From Oscillospiraceae bacterium (GTDB lineage: Bacteria > Bacillota > Clostridia > Oscillospirales > Ruminococcaceae): a stretch of DNA of 55,387 bases. The stretch is taken from contig SVMZ01000019.1 in assembly GCA_015067185.1 (NCBI GenBank), positions 1 through 55,387 of the forward strand. Reading direction: 5' to 3'. The notes under the pieces are model-generated. The model saw nothing but the letters and a program-made list of their open reading frames with translations. It ran no database searches and had not been told where the DNA came from. Both the position numbers and the translations under genes were made by a program. Positions 24,517-33,497 of the stretch are shown here, one piece after another. How positions within the stretch are numbered: position 1 is the stretch's first letter; every line of letters starts with the position of its first letter.

Positions 24517-25851
24517 TTATTCATTATCGAAAATCTCGTATATTGCCTTGATTGTCTTCTCAAAATCTTCTTCTTTGACACCAACAATGATATTGAGCTC
24601 ACTGGAGCCCTGGTCGATCATTTTAACATTGACACCGGCATGTGAAATGGCAGCAAACACTCTGGCGGCAGTACCTCTTGCCTGAATCATACCCCGTCCA
24701 ACAACCGCAATCAGAGCAATTTCATTTTCCACATAGATATGATCAGCTTCGGTTGCTTTGTAAAGTTCTTCAATAATGTTCTCAACCTTTTCAAGAGATT
24801 TACTCTCTACCACAACACTGAGGGTATCAATGCCGGAGGGAAGATGCTCAAAGGAGATACCGAACTTTTCAAATACATCCAGTACTCTGCGTCCAAAACC
24901 AATCTCCTGGTTCATCATATCCTTCTCGATGATGATGGCACTGAATCCGCGACGACCTGCAATACCGGTAATCAGGTTTTCGGCATCCACCTCAGCCTTG
25001 GCAACAATCATTGTGCCCGGTTCTTCCGGGATGTTGGTGTTGCGGATATTAATGGGAATACCAATCTTTCTTACCGGGAAGATGGCATCCTCATGCAGAA
25101 CCGTTGCTCCCATATAAGAGAGCTCTCTGAGTTCGCGGTATGTAATGGTGCGAATCTGCTTCGGAGAATCGACAATACGCGGATCTGCCATAAGGAATCC
25201 GGATACATCGGTCCAGTTTTCATATATATCGGCATTGACAGCCTTGGCTACGAGAGAACCGGTGACATCGGAACCTCCGCGGGAGAAGGTTTTGATTGCT
25301 CCGTCGGGAAGCGCACCGTAAAATCCCGGAACAACAGCATATTCATGCTCTGCAAGGGCTTTCCCCAACAGTTCATCCGTCTTACCGGCATCAAAAGCAC
25401 CATTCTCCTTGAAAGCAACGGCAGTTGCGGGATCCACAAAAGCAAAACCGATATAGGCAGCCAGAATTTTTCCGTTCAGATATTCTCCGCGGCTGGCGGC
25501 ATAATCACTGCCATAACCTGCCAGAAGATTCTTCTTGATTATTTCGAGTTCCTCTGCGAGAGGGAAATCAATTCCCAAACCCTTGACAATGCCGTCAAAG
25601 CGGGTATAAATCTTCTCATAAGTCTCTTCAAATGCTGCACCGCCTTCGGCAGCTGCTCTGTGCAGGGCATAGAGCATATCGGTAACTTTTTCATCTTCCT
25701 TAAAACGCTTACCGGGTGCGGAAGGAACCACATATCTTCTCGATGCATCGGCTTTGATAATAGTGGCAACTTTTTTGAGGCATTCAGCATCGGCCAGGGA
25801 ACTGCCTCCAAACTTTACCGTCTTAATTGTACCGTTATTAAAGCTGTTCAT
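24517..25851 (-). CDS. lysC: Aspartate kinase
   Basis: 444 residues. It phosphorylates L-aspartate, the first step toward lysine, diaminopimelate, threonine and methionine. VKFGGSSLAD (12-21) and TFSRGGSDVTGSLVA mark the kinase domain. Two C-terminal ACT domains (about 295-440) suggest feedback control by an end-product amino acid. The length fits a monofunctional enzyme. AAAGGAG lies 9 nt upstream. It follows a DMT-family exporter by 68 nt, too short for a lysine riboswitch. No other lysine-pathway genes are adjacent. Confidence 0.94.
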   Translation of the reverse strand: MNSFNNGTIKTVKFGGSSLADAECLKKVATIIKADASRRYVVPSAPGKRFKEDEKVTDMLYALHRAAAEGGAAFEETYEKIYTRFDGIVKGLGIDFPLAEELEIIKKNLLAGYGSDYAASRGEYLNGKILAAYIGFAFVDPATAVAFKENGAFDAGKTDELLGKALAEHEYAVVPGFYGALPDGAIKTFSRGGSDVTGSLVAKAVNADIYENWTDVSGFLMADPRIVDSPKQIRTITYRELRELSYMGATVLHEDAIFPVRKIGIPINIRNTNIPEEPGTMIVAKAEVDAENLITGIAGRRGFSAIIIEKDMMNQEIGFGRRVLDVFEKFGISFEHLPSGIDTLSVVVESKSLEKVENIIEELYKATEADHIYVENEIALIAVVGRGMIQARGTAARVFAAISHAGVNVKMIDQGSSELNIIVGVKEEDFEKTIKAIYEIFDNE

Positions 25852-25919
25852 TCGCTTTATCTCCTTTTATCAAAATGCTTTTCTCATTTTTACATATCAA
25901 GTATATATTATACCCTGTT

Positions 25920-26843
25920 TCACACCGGATTTCCAGTCTTTTCTAAATTTTTTTCTTTTATTACTGCCAATACAGGAAGAATGACACCTGCCAATACAAC
26001 CACCATACCGATATACTGCAGCCATTCCATTTTTTCGCCATATATGATAACACTCATCACTGCAGTGACTACAGGCTCCAATGTCGCTATTACGCTGGCA
26101 TTTCCGCCCTCCACGCCGCAGTTCATTCCCTTCAGATAAAGCAGGAACGGCAGAAAACCGCCAACCACGCCAATGGCGATAAAGGCAATCAACAGTTTCA
26201 CGTTGGGAATCTCCACTGTCCAGGGCGGCTTGAAGAAGACCATCATAACAGCACCGCAGATAGCAGGCATGATCGATCCCAACTCCGCATCGTACAGAGA
26301 AACACCCTTTCTTCCGAACAAGGTCAGGGTGGAATAGGCAATTCCTGCAGCCAGTGCGTAGAGGATACCCACAATATTGGTTCCTACGGATGCAGGATCG
26401 TACATCTTCACCACCAGCAAACAGCCCCCGAAGGTGAGCAGCACAGCCAGTGCCTTCACTTTAGTTATGGGCTCTTTATAGATAATCCGGCTGAAAATAA
26501 TAACAAAAGCCGGTGCTGTATAAACGATTGCTGATGCCATTGCCGCCGGAATGTATTCGAGGGATTTGAGATAACCCACATACATCATTGTGATGGAGCA
26601 AAAACCGTTCAACAGAAAAAACGGCAGCTGTTTCAACTTCAGTTTTTTAAAAGCTCCGGTTCCAAAGCCGTACACAATGTAGACAACAGCCCCCACATAG
26701 GCACGCATGGCTGCGGAAGTCAGTCCATCCGAACCGTTTGCTAAAGCAAATTTTGCGATAATCGGCATAATACCCCAGAAAAATGCCGCACCGACAATTA
26801 AAATGACACCCTTCACACTCATTCCTGATTTATTCTGATTCAT
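25920..26843 (-). CDS. DMT-superfamily (EamA) transporter
   Basis: 307 residues with about ten hydrophobic helices arranged as two EamA repeats; GAAFFWGIMPIIAKFAL is a typical first helix and SVIATLEPVVTAVMSVIIYGE is the conserved Glu-Pro segment of the second repeat. Such proteins export amino acids or other small metabolites. It lies between recG and lysC in the same direction, so an amino-acid exporter is a reasonable guess. The ribosome site (GGAGAG about 13 nt upstream) is weak. Confidence 0.88.
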   Translation of the reverse strand: MNQNKSGMSVKGVILIVGAAFFWGIMPIIAKFALANGSDGLTSAAMRAYVGAVVYIVYGFGTGAFKKLKLKQLPFFLLNGFCSITMMYVGYLKSLEYIPAAMASAIVYTAPAFVIIFSRIIYKEPITKVKALAVLLTFGGCLLVVKMYDPASVGTNIVGILYALAAGIAYSTLTLFGRKGVSLYDAELGSIMPAICGAVMMVFFKPPWTVEIPNVKLLIAFIAIGVVGGFLPFLLYLKGMNCGVEGGNASVIATLEPVVTAVMSVIIYGEKMEWLQYIGMVVVLAGVILPVLAVIKEKNLEKTGNPV

Positions 26844-26885
26844 ATTATTTCAAATTCTCTCCATTGGTTCCTTATTTTTATCGGT

Positions 26886-28958
26886 TCAGCAGTTGACGAG
26901 TTCCACAACCTTTTGTGCTCTTTCCCGCAGTACCGCATGTTTCTCCATACACAGCTCAGGATCCTCCCTCAACAGCTGCTCTGCCGTTGTTCTGGCCAGT
27001 TCGCTCAAACGCTCGTTTTCCAGCATTTCTATGATCCGTCCGTCCGCCTCTCCGTGCTGTCGGGAACCGAAAAAATCTCCCGGTCCGCGCAGTGCCAAAT
27101 CAGCCTGGGCAATTTTTAATCCGTCTGTTTCTTTCGCTATAGTCTTCAGTCTCTTTTGCGCAGTTTCTCCTTTGGCATCCGAAATCAACACGCAATAGGA
27201 TTGCACCGCACCGCGTCCCACTCGTCCTCTCAGCTGATGAAGCTGACTCAGACCAAACCGTTCCGCATTTTCAATCAGCATAATCACCGAGTTGGGTACA
27301 TCGATTCCAACCTCTATTACCGTTGTGGCAACCAGCAGCTGTACATTTCCCGCCGCAAACTCGCGCATGATATGCTCTTTATCCGCCGGTTTCATTTTTC
27401 CGTGAAGCAGTCCTACCGAATAGGCTGAAAAGGTTCCGTTTTTCAACTCCTCGGCATATTCTACCGCAGAAATCATTCCGGGATCGCCGCTTTCCTCATT
27501 TTTCTCCACCAAAGGACAGACGATGTATCCCTGATATCCTTCATCGAGGTGCTTCTTAACAAAACCGTAGGCCCTCTCCCTGATCGCAGAATCAATGAGA
27601 TAGGTTTTGATAGGGATACGCCCTTTCGGCAGTTCATCAATAACCGAAACTTCCAGTTCCCCGTAAAGGGCACTGGCCAATGTGCGCGGTATGGGTGTGG
27701 CAGACATGGTAAGCAGATGGGGGGCTTCCCCCTTGCTTGCCAGCGCAAAACGCTGATGCACACCAAAACGGTGCTGTTCATCTGTCACCACCAGACCCAA
27801 TCGCTCAAACGCCACGTCTTTTTCTATGACAGCATGGGTTCCAATCAGCAATTGTGTTTTTCCGCTGCTGATATTTTCTTTAATCTGTCTTTTTTCCTTT
27901 GCGCTGACACTTCCTGTCAGCAATTCCATTGTAATATCTGATTCTTTCAGCAGGATAGACAGCGTTTTGAAATGTTGCTCAGCCAACAGCTCGGTAGGAG
28001 CCATCAATACCGATTGATATCCGTTTTTGTGTGCCAGCCAGATTGCCCCGGCAGCTACTGCCGTCTTTCCTGAACCCACATCACCCTGCACCAACCGATT
28101 CATGGGATAGCTGCGGGTCATATCTTCGGCGATTTCTCCCAGTGTGCGCTGCTGCGCTCCTGTCAGCGTAAACGGAAGCAGCCTGCCAAACCCGGAGATA
28201 TCTCCGTCCCGGATCACAGCTCCGGCACGCATGCGGTTTTTGCTGCGCTCCATCGCCATGCCAAGTGTAACGGTGAATATCTCATCAAACACAAGGCGCT
28301 CTCTTGCTGCCGTCAGTGCACTTTCGTTGCCTGGCTGGTGGATATTTCTCAATGCAAACTCGCTGCCGCAAAGCCCTGCGTTGACTCTGATCTCAGCGGG
28401 CAGCGGATCTCTCCAGTTCTCGCTCATCAACTCCAGCGCGTTGTTCACATTGGCTGCGATCATTTTCGATGAAAGACCGGCTGTAAGGGAATAGAGGGGG
28501 ATATACTTAGCGAAACCGCCCTCCCGATCCGGTTTGATCACCAACGGAGAATTCATCTCCTTGCGCAGCACCGAACCGCTGACCGTACCGTAAAAGATAT
28601 ACTCTTCTCCCGGCACCAGATCATCCACGGTATATTTCATATTGAAAAAGGTGACGACAATATCATTCTCGCCATCCGAGACCACCACTTTGGAAAGAGA
28701 CAGCTTGGCGCGAATCCGCTGTTCCCGTGATTTTTTCACGATAAAAGCTCTGACGGCACATTTTTCTCCCACCGCAGCTGCCGCAACGCTGAGATCTCCG
28801 CTGAGATTGATATAATCCCGTGGATAGTGACGAAGCAGTCCGCCGACAGTGCTGATCCCCAGCTTGGCATAGAGAGCCGCTCTCTGCGCACCTACACCGC
28901 GTACATATTGAACCGATGCATTTTCGTCTATCTTTCTCACTGTTTCCGCTCCCGCCAT
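26886..28958 (-). CDS. recG: ATP-dependent DNA helicase RecG
   Basis: About 690 residues. RecG reverses stalled replication forks and branch-migrates Holliday junctions. The N-terminal wedge/OB region contains YVRGVGAQRAALYAKLGI; the helicase core has GDVGSGKTAVA (Walker A), DEQHRFG (DExH box), TMSATPIPRTLA (motif III), TTVIEVGIDVPNS and QLRGRVGRG (motif VI). Start at 28958 is set by AGGAGG 10 nt upstream; an extended in-frame Met at 29030 lacks support. It lies downstream of tRNA-Lys but a terminator separates them, so it probably uses its own promoter. Confidence 0.96.
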   Translation of the reverse strand: MAGAETVRKIDENASVQYVRGVGAQRAALYAKLGISTVGGLLRHYPRDYINLSGDLSVAAAAVGEKCAVRAFIVKKSREQRIRAKLSLSKVVVSDGENDIVVTFFNMKYTVDDLVPGEEYIFYGTVSGSVLRKEMNSPLVIKPDREGGFAKYIPLYSLTAGLSSKMIAANVNNALELMSENWRDPLPAEIRVNAGLCGSEFALRNIHQPGNESALTAARERLVFDEIFTVTLGMAMERSKNRMRAGAVIRDGDISGFGRLLPFTLTGAQQRTLGEIAEDMTRSYPMNRLVQGDVGSGKTAVAAGAIWLAHKNGYQSVLMAPTELLAEQHFKTLSILLKESDITMELLTGSVSAKEKRQIKENISSGKTQLLIGTHAVIEKDVAFERLGLVVTDEQHRFGVHQRFALASKGEAPHLLTMSATPIPRTLASALYGELEVSVIDELPKGRIPIKTYLIDSAIRERAYGFVKKHLDEGYQGYIVCPLVEKNEESGDPGMISAVEYAEELKNGTFSAYSVGLLHGKMKPADKEHIMREFAAGNVQLLVATTVIEVGIDVPNSVIMLIENAERFGLSQLHQLRGRVGRGAVQSYCVLISDAKGETAQKRLKTIAKETDGLKIAQADLALRGPGDFFGSRQHGEADGRIIEMLENERLSELARTTAEQLLREDPELCMEKHAVLRERAQKVVELVNC

Positions 28959-29130
28959 ATACAGACTGCCTCCTTTCATTTTCGTGCACAAACCACCTTT
29001 TATTAGCTGCACTGCTCTTTCTGCATGCAATTATAATATTATCACTTCTGGACCAAAAAGTCCATATTGCAATTGTTTGAATCCTTCCTAAAACTGATTT
29101 TATTTTTTGATAACTTGTTATCTGTGATAC

Positions 29131-29167
29131 AAAAAACACCCCGAAACAATCATGCTTCGGGGTGTTT
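29131..29167 (-). terminator. Terminator after tRNA-Lys
   Basis: AAACACCCCGAA (29134-29145) and TTCGGGGTGTTT (29156-29167) form a 12-bp stem directly after the CCA end of the tRNA, then TTTTTTG follows on the leftward transcript. Confidence 0.93.
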
Positions 29168-29242
29168 GGTGATCCATCGGGGATTCGAACCCCGGACACC
29201 TTGATTAAAAGTCAAGTGCTCTACCGACTGAGCTAATGGATC
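29167..29242 (-). tRNA. tRNA-Lys (anticodon UUU)
   Basis: A 76-nt cloverleaf reads on the minus strand. The acceptor GATCCAT pairs with ATGGATC, the anticodon arm is CTTGA-CTTTTAA-TCAAG with anticodon TTT, and the T arm has GGTTCGAATCC. The discriminator base A is followed by an encoded CCA. It decodes AAA and AAG lysine codons. It stands alone, with its own promoter and terminator. Confidence 0.97.
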
Positions 29243-29276
29243 ATATTGAATTCTGCTAATCTCTGACAGCCAATAT

Positions 29277-29305
29277 ATTATACCAATTCATAAAGAAAAA
29301 GTCAA
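29277..29305 (-). promoter_or_regulatory. Promoter of tRNA-Lys
   Basis: On the minus strand TTGACT (29300-29305), 17 nt, TATAAT (29277-29282), 34 nt upstream of the mature tRNA 5' end. Confidence 0.88.
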
Positions 29306-29444
29306 TGGGATCAGAAAATTTATTTCAAAAACAGCAAATTATATATTTTATTATCATATAAAAACAAAATAATTGCCACATCAAACAACCACACTACCCT
29401 AACACACTCAAAAACACTGATTTTTTGTTTGATTCACAGTAAAA

Positions 29445-29480
29445 AGGGAACCCAGAAAAGTAAATTTTTCTGAATTCCCT
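29445..29480 (-). terminator. Terminator after the alpha/beta hydrolase gene
   Basis: AGGGAA/TTCCCT (29445-29450, 29475-29480) and inner CAGAAAA/TTTTCTG (29453-29459, 29466-29472) form an interrupted stem. The leftward transcript ends it with TTTTTAC. Confidence 0.75.
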
Positions 29481-29555
29481 CTATCTTATTCTATAATTCC
29501 CAACGCTTCATGATAACTACTTGCTGCCGAATTCATTATTTCCCCTTTCACACCG

Positions 29556-31340
29556 TCAAAACAATTCAATTCTGCACTCCGCAAGCTTCAGACAGCCTTC
29601 CAATCCGCCAAGTGCCAGTAAACCGGGAACAAAACAGTGCTCAAAGTATTCTTGCTCACTCTCCAGCGAAAGCGCTTTTCTCTCCAATTGAGCGGATACC
29701 ACATTTTCAAGCAGCGGCAGTGCACAGGCGGCAGCCCTTGCTGCACAGCCATCCGCCCACAGGGACCCTTCGCTTCCGCAGGACAAGGCCACCTTCCAAA
29801 GCAGTGCTACATCCTGCGCCCGGTAAGAATCCGTTGTATCGTGGAACGTGGTGAAGTAATTGCTCCCCCTCTCACCGCCGCGGATCGTCTTTTCTGCCCC
29901 TTCAAATTCACCGGTCATAAACAGATCACCGCTGATCACGCTGATACCCTCAGCCAGCTTTCTCTGTATCATTTCGTTATCAACACACATTTTGCCGTTT
30001 CCGCCAAGGGCAAGACAAACGCGCTTACCGTCCCAGTTGGCGGGAATCAGCCTGATATAGGGAATCTGTTCTCCCTTTGCTGCGGTGACCACATTTTTCT
30101 CTATTGTGATGCCATCCATCTCAATCAAATCACCGTCTGCCGTGACCGGAGAAGCGGAATCAATTCCTGTCATCCAGGCAAGCATGTTACGTTTTTCTTC
30201 GCCAGAAAGTGCCTCCACTCTGGCTGTACGCTCTGCTTTATGAGCGGCATAAAATTCATCATCATTTTCAAAGCCAGGTGCATGACCGCAGCCGCGGAAC
30301 CATGTCAATGCCTGAACATCTGCCACTTCAATGGGCTGTTCCTCCCAGTTCATCTCCCGTCCCATCAGATGACGGGCAAAAAAGCTGTATACACGGCGGC
30401 GGGTCTTGGCGTTATACTGATGGTCTGCCACCTGATAATAATGTTCCACCATATTTTCTGCCTCATACTGACGATAGGTTTCCAGCATGGCGGGATATTC
30501 CATTGTCTCCTGATCCTTGGTCCAGTCGCCGGTGGAACCTGCGAGGAAGAGCGGACGTGGCGCAAGCATAGCGCACATCTCACTGTTATCGGTATGGCGG
30601 CGGAGTCCGGCCGCATTTTCACACTGGCAGCCTCCCTGCATCTGCAGGGAAATCATATTAATCGGTGCGGCAGCCTTGATGCGGTCATCTACAAGGCTGA
30701 GAAACAGCGTTTGAGATCCACCGCCGGAAGCACCTGTCATACCAATTTTCTCAGAATCCACCTCCGGCATGGAACAGAGCAGATCCAGTGCGCGGACATT
30801 GTTCCAAAGCTGGATGCCCAAACCGTTGGACTTCCAGAGTTCTTTCTCGTTTTTTCCATATTCATGGGATATCTGCAGGCTGTCTACCTTACCGATCATA
30901 TCGGTAACAAGACAGATAAATCCCATTCTGGCAAAATTGGCCAGCTGCTGGGGATAATCGGCGTCCTCCTGACGAGTCAGCCGCTGCGGCTCCCAGTGAC
31001 CGATTACATTGAGAATAGCCGGTGCCTTTTTCGGCATAGGATTGGGCAGATAGAGATTGCCGGTGGACCAAAAACCGGGTCTGCTCTCAAACATCACCTT
31101 TTTTATACTATAGCCTTCGTAATCTCCAATATGCTCATATTTCGGGTTGATAGGTGTCTTCTCCGGCCATGGATAAAGTCCTGCCGCCATGCGCAGATTG
31201 AACCGCAGTTCCTCTCTGCGTTTTTCCACCTCTTCACGGGAAAAAAACTTTGTAATAGGAAACAGGGTATGGGTATGGCGATCAGCAATCAGTCTGGAAT
31301 CTTCGGGAATGCGGGGCAAAACCTTATATTCTGGTTTCAT
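29556..31340 (-). CDS. Alpha/beta hydrolase (acetyl-xylan-esterase/dipeptidyl-peptidase-like)
   Basis: 594 residues. An alpha/beta hydrolase domain covers about residues 60-330, with PAILNVIGHWE as an oxyanion-region strand and the nucleophile elbow GMTGASGGGSQTLFL. The acid may lie in STGDWTKDQE and the base in VADHQYN. A second, unrecognised C-terminal half (about 340-594) follows. No signal peptide is seen, so it should act inside the cell, for instance deacylating imported oligosaccharides. The ATG at 31340 follows GGAGAGGAGC. It diverges from the GH36 gene at 31610 across 269 bp, which suggests a shared carbohydrate role. Confidence 0.75.
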   Translation of the reverse strand: MKPEYKVLPRIPEDSRLIADRHTHTLFPITKFFSREEVEKRREELRFNLRMAAGLYPWPEKTPINPKYEHIGDYEGYSIKKVMFESRPGFWSTGNLYLPNPMPKKAPAILNVIGHWEPQRLTRQEDADYPQQLANFARMGFICLVTDMIGKVDSLQISHEYGKNEKELWKSNGLGIQLWNNVRALDLLCSMPEVDSEKIGMTGASGGGSQTLFLSLVDDRIKAAAPINMISLQMQGGCQCENAAGLRRHTDNSEMCAMLAPRPLFLAGSTGDWTKDQETMEYPAMLETYRQYEAENMVEHYYQVADHQYNAKTRRRVYSFFARHLMGREMNWEEQPIEVADVQALTWFRGCGHAPGFENDDEFYAAHKAERTARVEALSGEEKRNMLAWMTGIDSASPVTADGDLIEMDGITIEKNVVTAAKGEQIPYIRLIPANWDGKRVCLALGGNGKMCVDNEMIQRKLAEGISVISGDLFMTGEFEGAEKTIRGGERGSNYFTTFHDTTDSYRAQDVALLWKVALSCGSEGSLWADGCAARAAACALPLLENVVSAQLERKALSLESEQEYFEHCFVPGLLALGGLEGCLKLAECRIELF

Positions 31341-31609
31341 AACAGAGCTCCTCTCCAAAATGTAATCGCTTTCATTATAAATGTTTCTGCTTTATCCGTC
31401 AATATGATAATCCAATCATCCTTGCTGCACTGCATATATTTTCTGCTGAATCTTCACTCCTTTCTCCAACGCAAGCAATTTTTTAACACTTTTTGCCCTG
31501 CTTTTTACAGGCCATGTATTTTCCATTCAAAAATTGACTCTTGTTTTTTCAATAAATAACAGATGTAATTTGGTCGTCAAATAGATTTTCAAAAAGGAGA
31601 ATTTGCGAC

Positions 31610-33421
31610 ATGTCTGTGGATTTGGGCTTCAAGCTGTATTTTTCCAATAAAACGGTCTTTATTCCCCGTTCCTCCCTTCACGGCGAAACGATTGGAAACA
31701 CAACAACATATAAAACTGAGATCGATGGAATCAAAATCATCTGGTTGTTTGAAAAGCAAGCTAAAGGAACCATAGTCAAACTTTCTGCCGTAAGCAACAA
31801 ACCGCTTCAGCTTGAGCGTGCAGATACCCTCTGCCTTGAACCCGTCGTTTTTGCTCTGACCGACAGAATTGTATTTTTCACCAATTCCCATACTCGCTCC
31901 GGAAACCGATATCCTTGCGAGCTTACAGAAGATACCGAACGCTTTGCTGACTGCACCGGTCTTTTCAGCGATCTCACCTCTCAGGGAATCATTTTGGCTA
32001 CGGTCGCGCCCTTTGCCAATATTGTCGGAGCCTGCGCCCTCAAACATGGAAACACCGTCATATTCTCTGCCAAGACCGAATTTACTGAGGGCATGAAGAG
32101 CGAATGCGGCTTTGAATCCGACCGTGTCCTTTTCGCCGAAAATGTCACCATCGATGAATTTTATGATATGTACCGTGCTCTCCTGCCGCAAAGCACATTC
32201 CCTATGCCCAAGCTTATCGGTTGGAATTCCTGGGACTATTATCTTGATCGTGTCACTCCTGAGGATATTTTCGAAAACATGGAAGCGATCAGCAAAATGC
32301 CCTTTGCTGACAAGATCAAATACATTGTTATTGATGACGGCTGGCAAAAAGATTGGGGTGTCTGGACGGAAAATGATAAATTTACCTGCGGCCTGGCTTC
32401 CATTGCCGAGCGCATTGTAAAAGCCGGCTTCTGGGCAGGAATTTGGATGGCCCCTCTGCTTATGAAGGACACTTGCGATGGCTTTGAATCACGCCTGCAC
32501 TGGTTCTTAAAGGATGAAAATGGGGAATATGTCCGCGAAATTTATAACACCTATATTCTTGATCCAACCCACCCTGAGGCCAAGGCATTTATCCTCAACA
32601 ATTACCGTTATCTCTATTCCTGCGGCTATCGCCTATTCAAAATTGATTATCTCACCGCGCTGCTATCTCTGAAAAATTTTTACGATAGATCTGCCACACC
32701 CTATTCCGCTCTGACCAGACTGATTCAGGAAATTCAGAATTGTACCGGCCCCGATGCCGTCATTTTAGGCTGCTCGCTCCCCATCCAGTGCGGCGCCGAC
32801 ATTGCTCCCTCCATGCGTATCGGTATTGATGTACACAACCACTTTTCTCATATCGAATGGATTGCAGAATCCCTCTCCTGGACCTGGATGTATAATAATA
32901 AGGTCACACGGATCGATCCTGATTTTATGATTGTCCGCGGAAGTGAAACCTCTTCCGAGTCACTTATCTGGGAAGAGGGAACGCCAAAATATATCGCCCC
33001 CAAGCGTCTTTGTGAAATGACCGACGAGGAATTTTTTGCTTCCCGCTGGAGAAACGGAGACCAATTCAATGCTGTTGAAGCAGAAACCTGGGCTAATCTT
33101 ATAGCGATCACCGGTGGAAACATCTTTCTCTCCGACAGAATGTCTGCTTTGAACGATAAAGGAATTTCCATTATCGAAAAAGCTTTTGCCGCCTCCTCTG
33201 AAGAAGGCCGACCGAAATTTCTTCCCGATGACCGTCGTCTTCCTTCCCTCTGGCTCTCTGAAAACACCCTCTTCCTCGTCAACTGGGAAGATGTACCCGT
33301 CGTCAAAACCATCGACTGCGATGCCAAAATTCTTTCCTCAGACAAAAATTTCACGTTTGAAAATAATAAACTGATTGTCTCACTGCTTCCTCATGAATCC
33401 TTCCTTGCATTTATGAAGTAA
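31610..33421 (+). CDS. Alpha-galactosidase-like glycoside hydrolase (GH36/clan D)
   Basis: 603 residues. After an N-terminal beta-rich domain (1-190), the catalytic barrel shows GWNSWDYY (204-211), VIDDGWQ (240-246) and FKIDYL (343-348), making D346 the likely nucleophile; D407 in MRIGIDV is a candidate acid/base. This matches melibiase/GH36-type enzymes that cleave alpha-galactosides. There is no signal peptide, so it is likely cytoplasmic. AAAGGAGA at 31594-31600 precedes the ATG. A possible TTGACT at 31534-31539 lacks a good -10. It is monocistronic and divergent from an alpha/beta hydrolase gene. Substrates other than alpha-galactosides are possible. Confidence 0.87.
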   Translation: MSVDLGFKLYFSNKTVFIPRSSLHGETIGNTTTYKTEIDGIKIIWLFEKQAKGTIVKLSAVSNKPLQLERADTLCLEPVVFALTDRIVFFTNSHTRSGNRYPCELTEDTERFADCTGLFSDLTSQGIILATVAPFANIVGACALKHGNTVIFSAKTEFTEGMKSECGFESDRVLFAENVTIDEFYDMYRALLPQSTFPMPKLIGWNSWDYYLDRVTPEDIFENMEAISKMPFADKIKYIVIDDGWQKDWGVWTENDKFTCGLASIAERIVKAGFWAGIWMAPLLMKDTCDGFESRLHWFLKDENGEYVREIYNTYILDPTHPEAKAFILNNYRYLYSCGYRLFKIDYLTALLSLKNFYDRSATPYSALTRLIQEIQNCTGPDAVILGCSLPIQCGADIAPSMRIGIDVHNHFSHIEWIAESLSWTWMYNNKVTRIDPDFMIVRGSETSSESLIWEEGTPKYIAPKRLCEMTDEEFFASRWRNGDQFNAVEAETWANLIAITGGNIFLSDRMSALNDKGISIIEKAFAASSEEGRPKFLPDDRRLPSLWLSENTLFLVNWEDVPVVKTIDCDAKILSSDKNFTFENNKLIVSLLPHESFLAFMK

Positions 33422-33441
33422 TCTTTCTTTCAATGAAAAAC

Positions 33442-33482
33442 GACCCGCTATAACATTTTTTCATGCTATAGCGGGTCATTTT
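33442..33482. terminator. Bidirectional terminator
   Basis: GACCCGCTATA (33442-33452) pairs with TATAGCGGGTC (33467-33477) over 14 nt, with T5 runs on both strands. It separates the convergent GH36 and polA genes. Confidence 0.9.
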
Positions 33483-33497
33483 TCATTTGTTTCGGCC

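Larger units (their letters stand above)
29243..29555. other. 313-bp intergenic region
   Basis: It contains the tRNA-Lys promoter at 29277-29305 and the terminator of the alpha/beta hydrolase gene at 29445-29480. The middle (29306-29440) is AT-rich with no ORF, hairpin or RNA motif that I can support. Confidence 0.7.

Noticed and set aside
25852..25919. Possible lysine riboswitch before lysC
   Set aside because: Only 68 nt separate the genes and none of the L-box elements is visible; a lysine riboswitch needs about 170 nt.
28663..29199. 178-codon minus-strand ORF reading through tRNA-Lys and the recG start
   Set aside because: It crosses a complete tRNA and a terminator and overlaps recG out of frame, so it cannot be a real gene.
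29637..31559. 640-codon plus-strand ORF opposite the alpha/beta hydrolase
   Set aside because: No recognisable domain or ribosome site; the minus-strand gene has a nucleophile elbow, a start site and a terminator.
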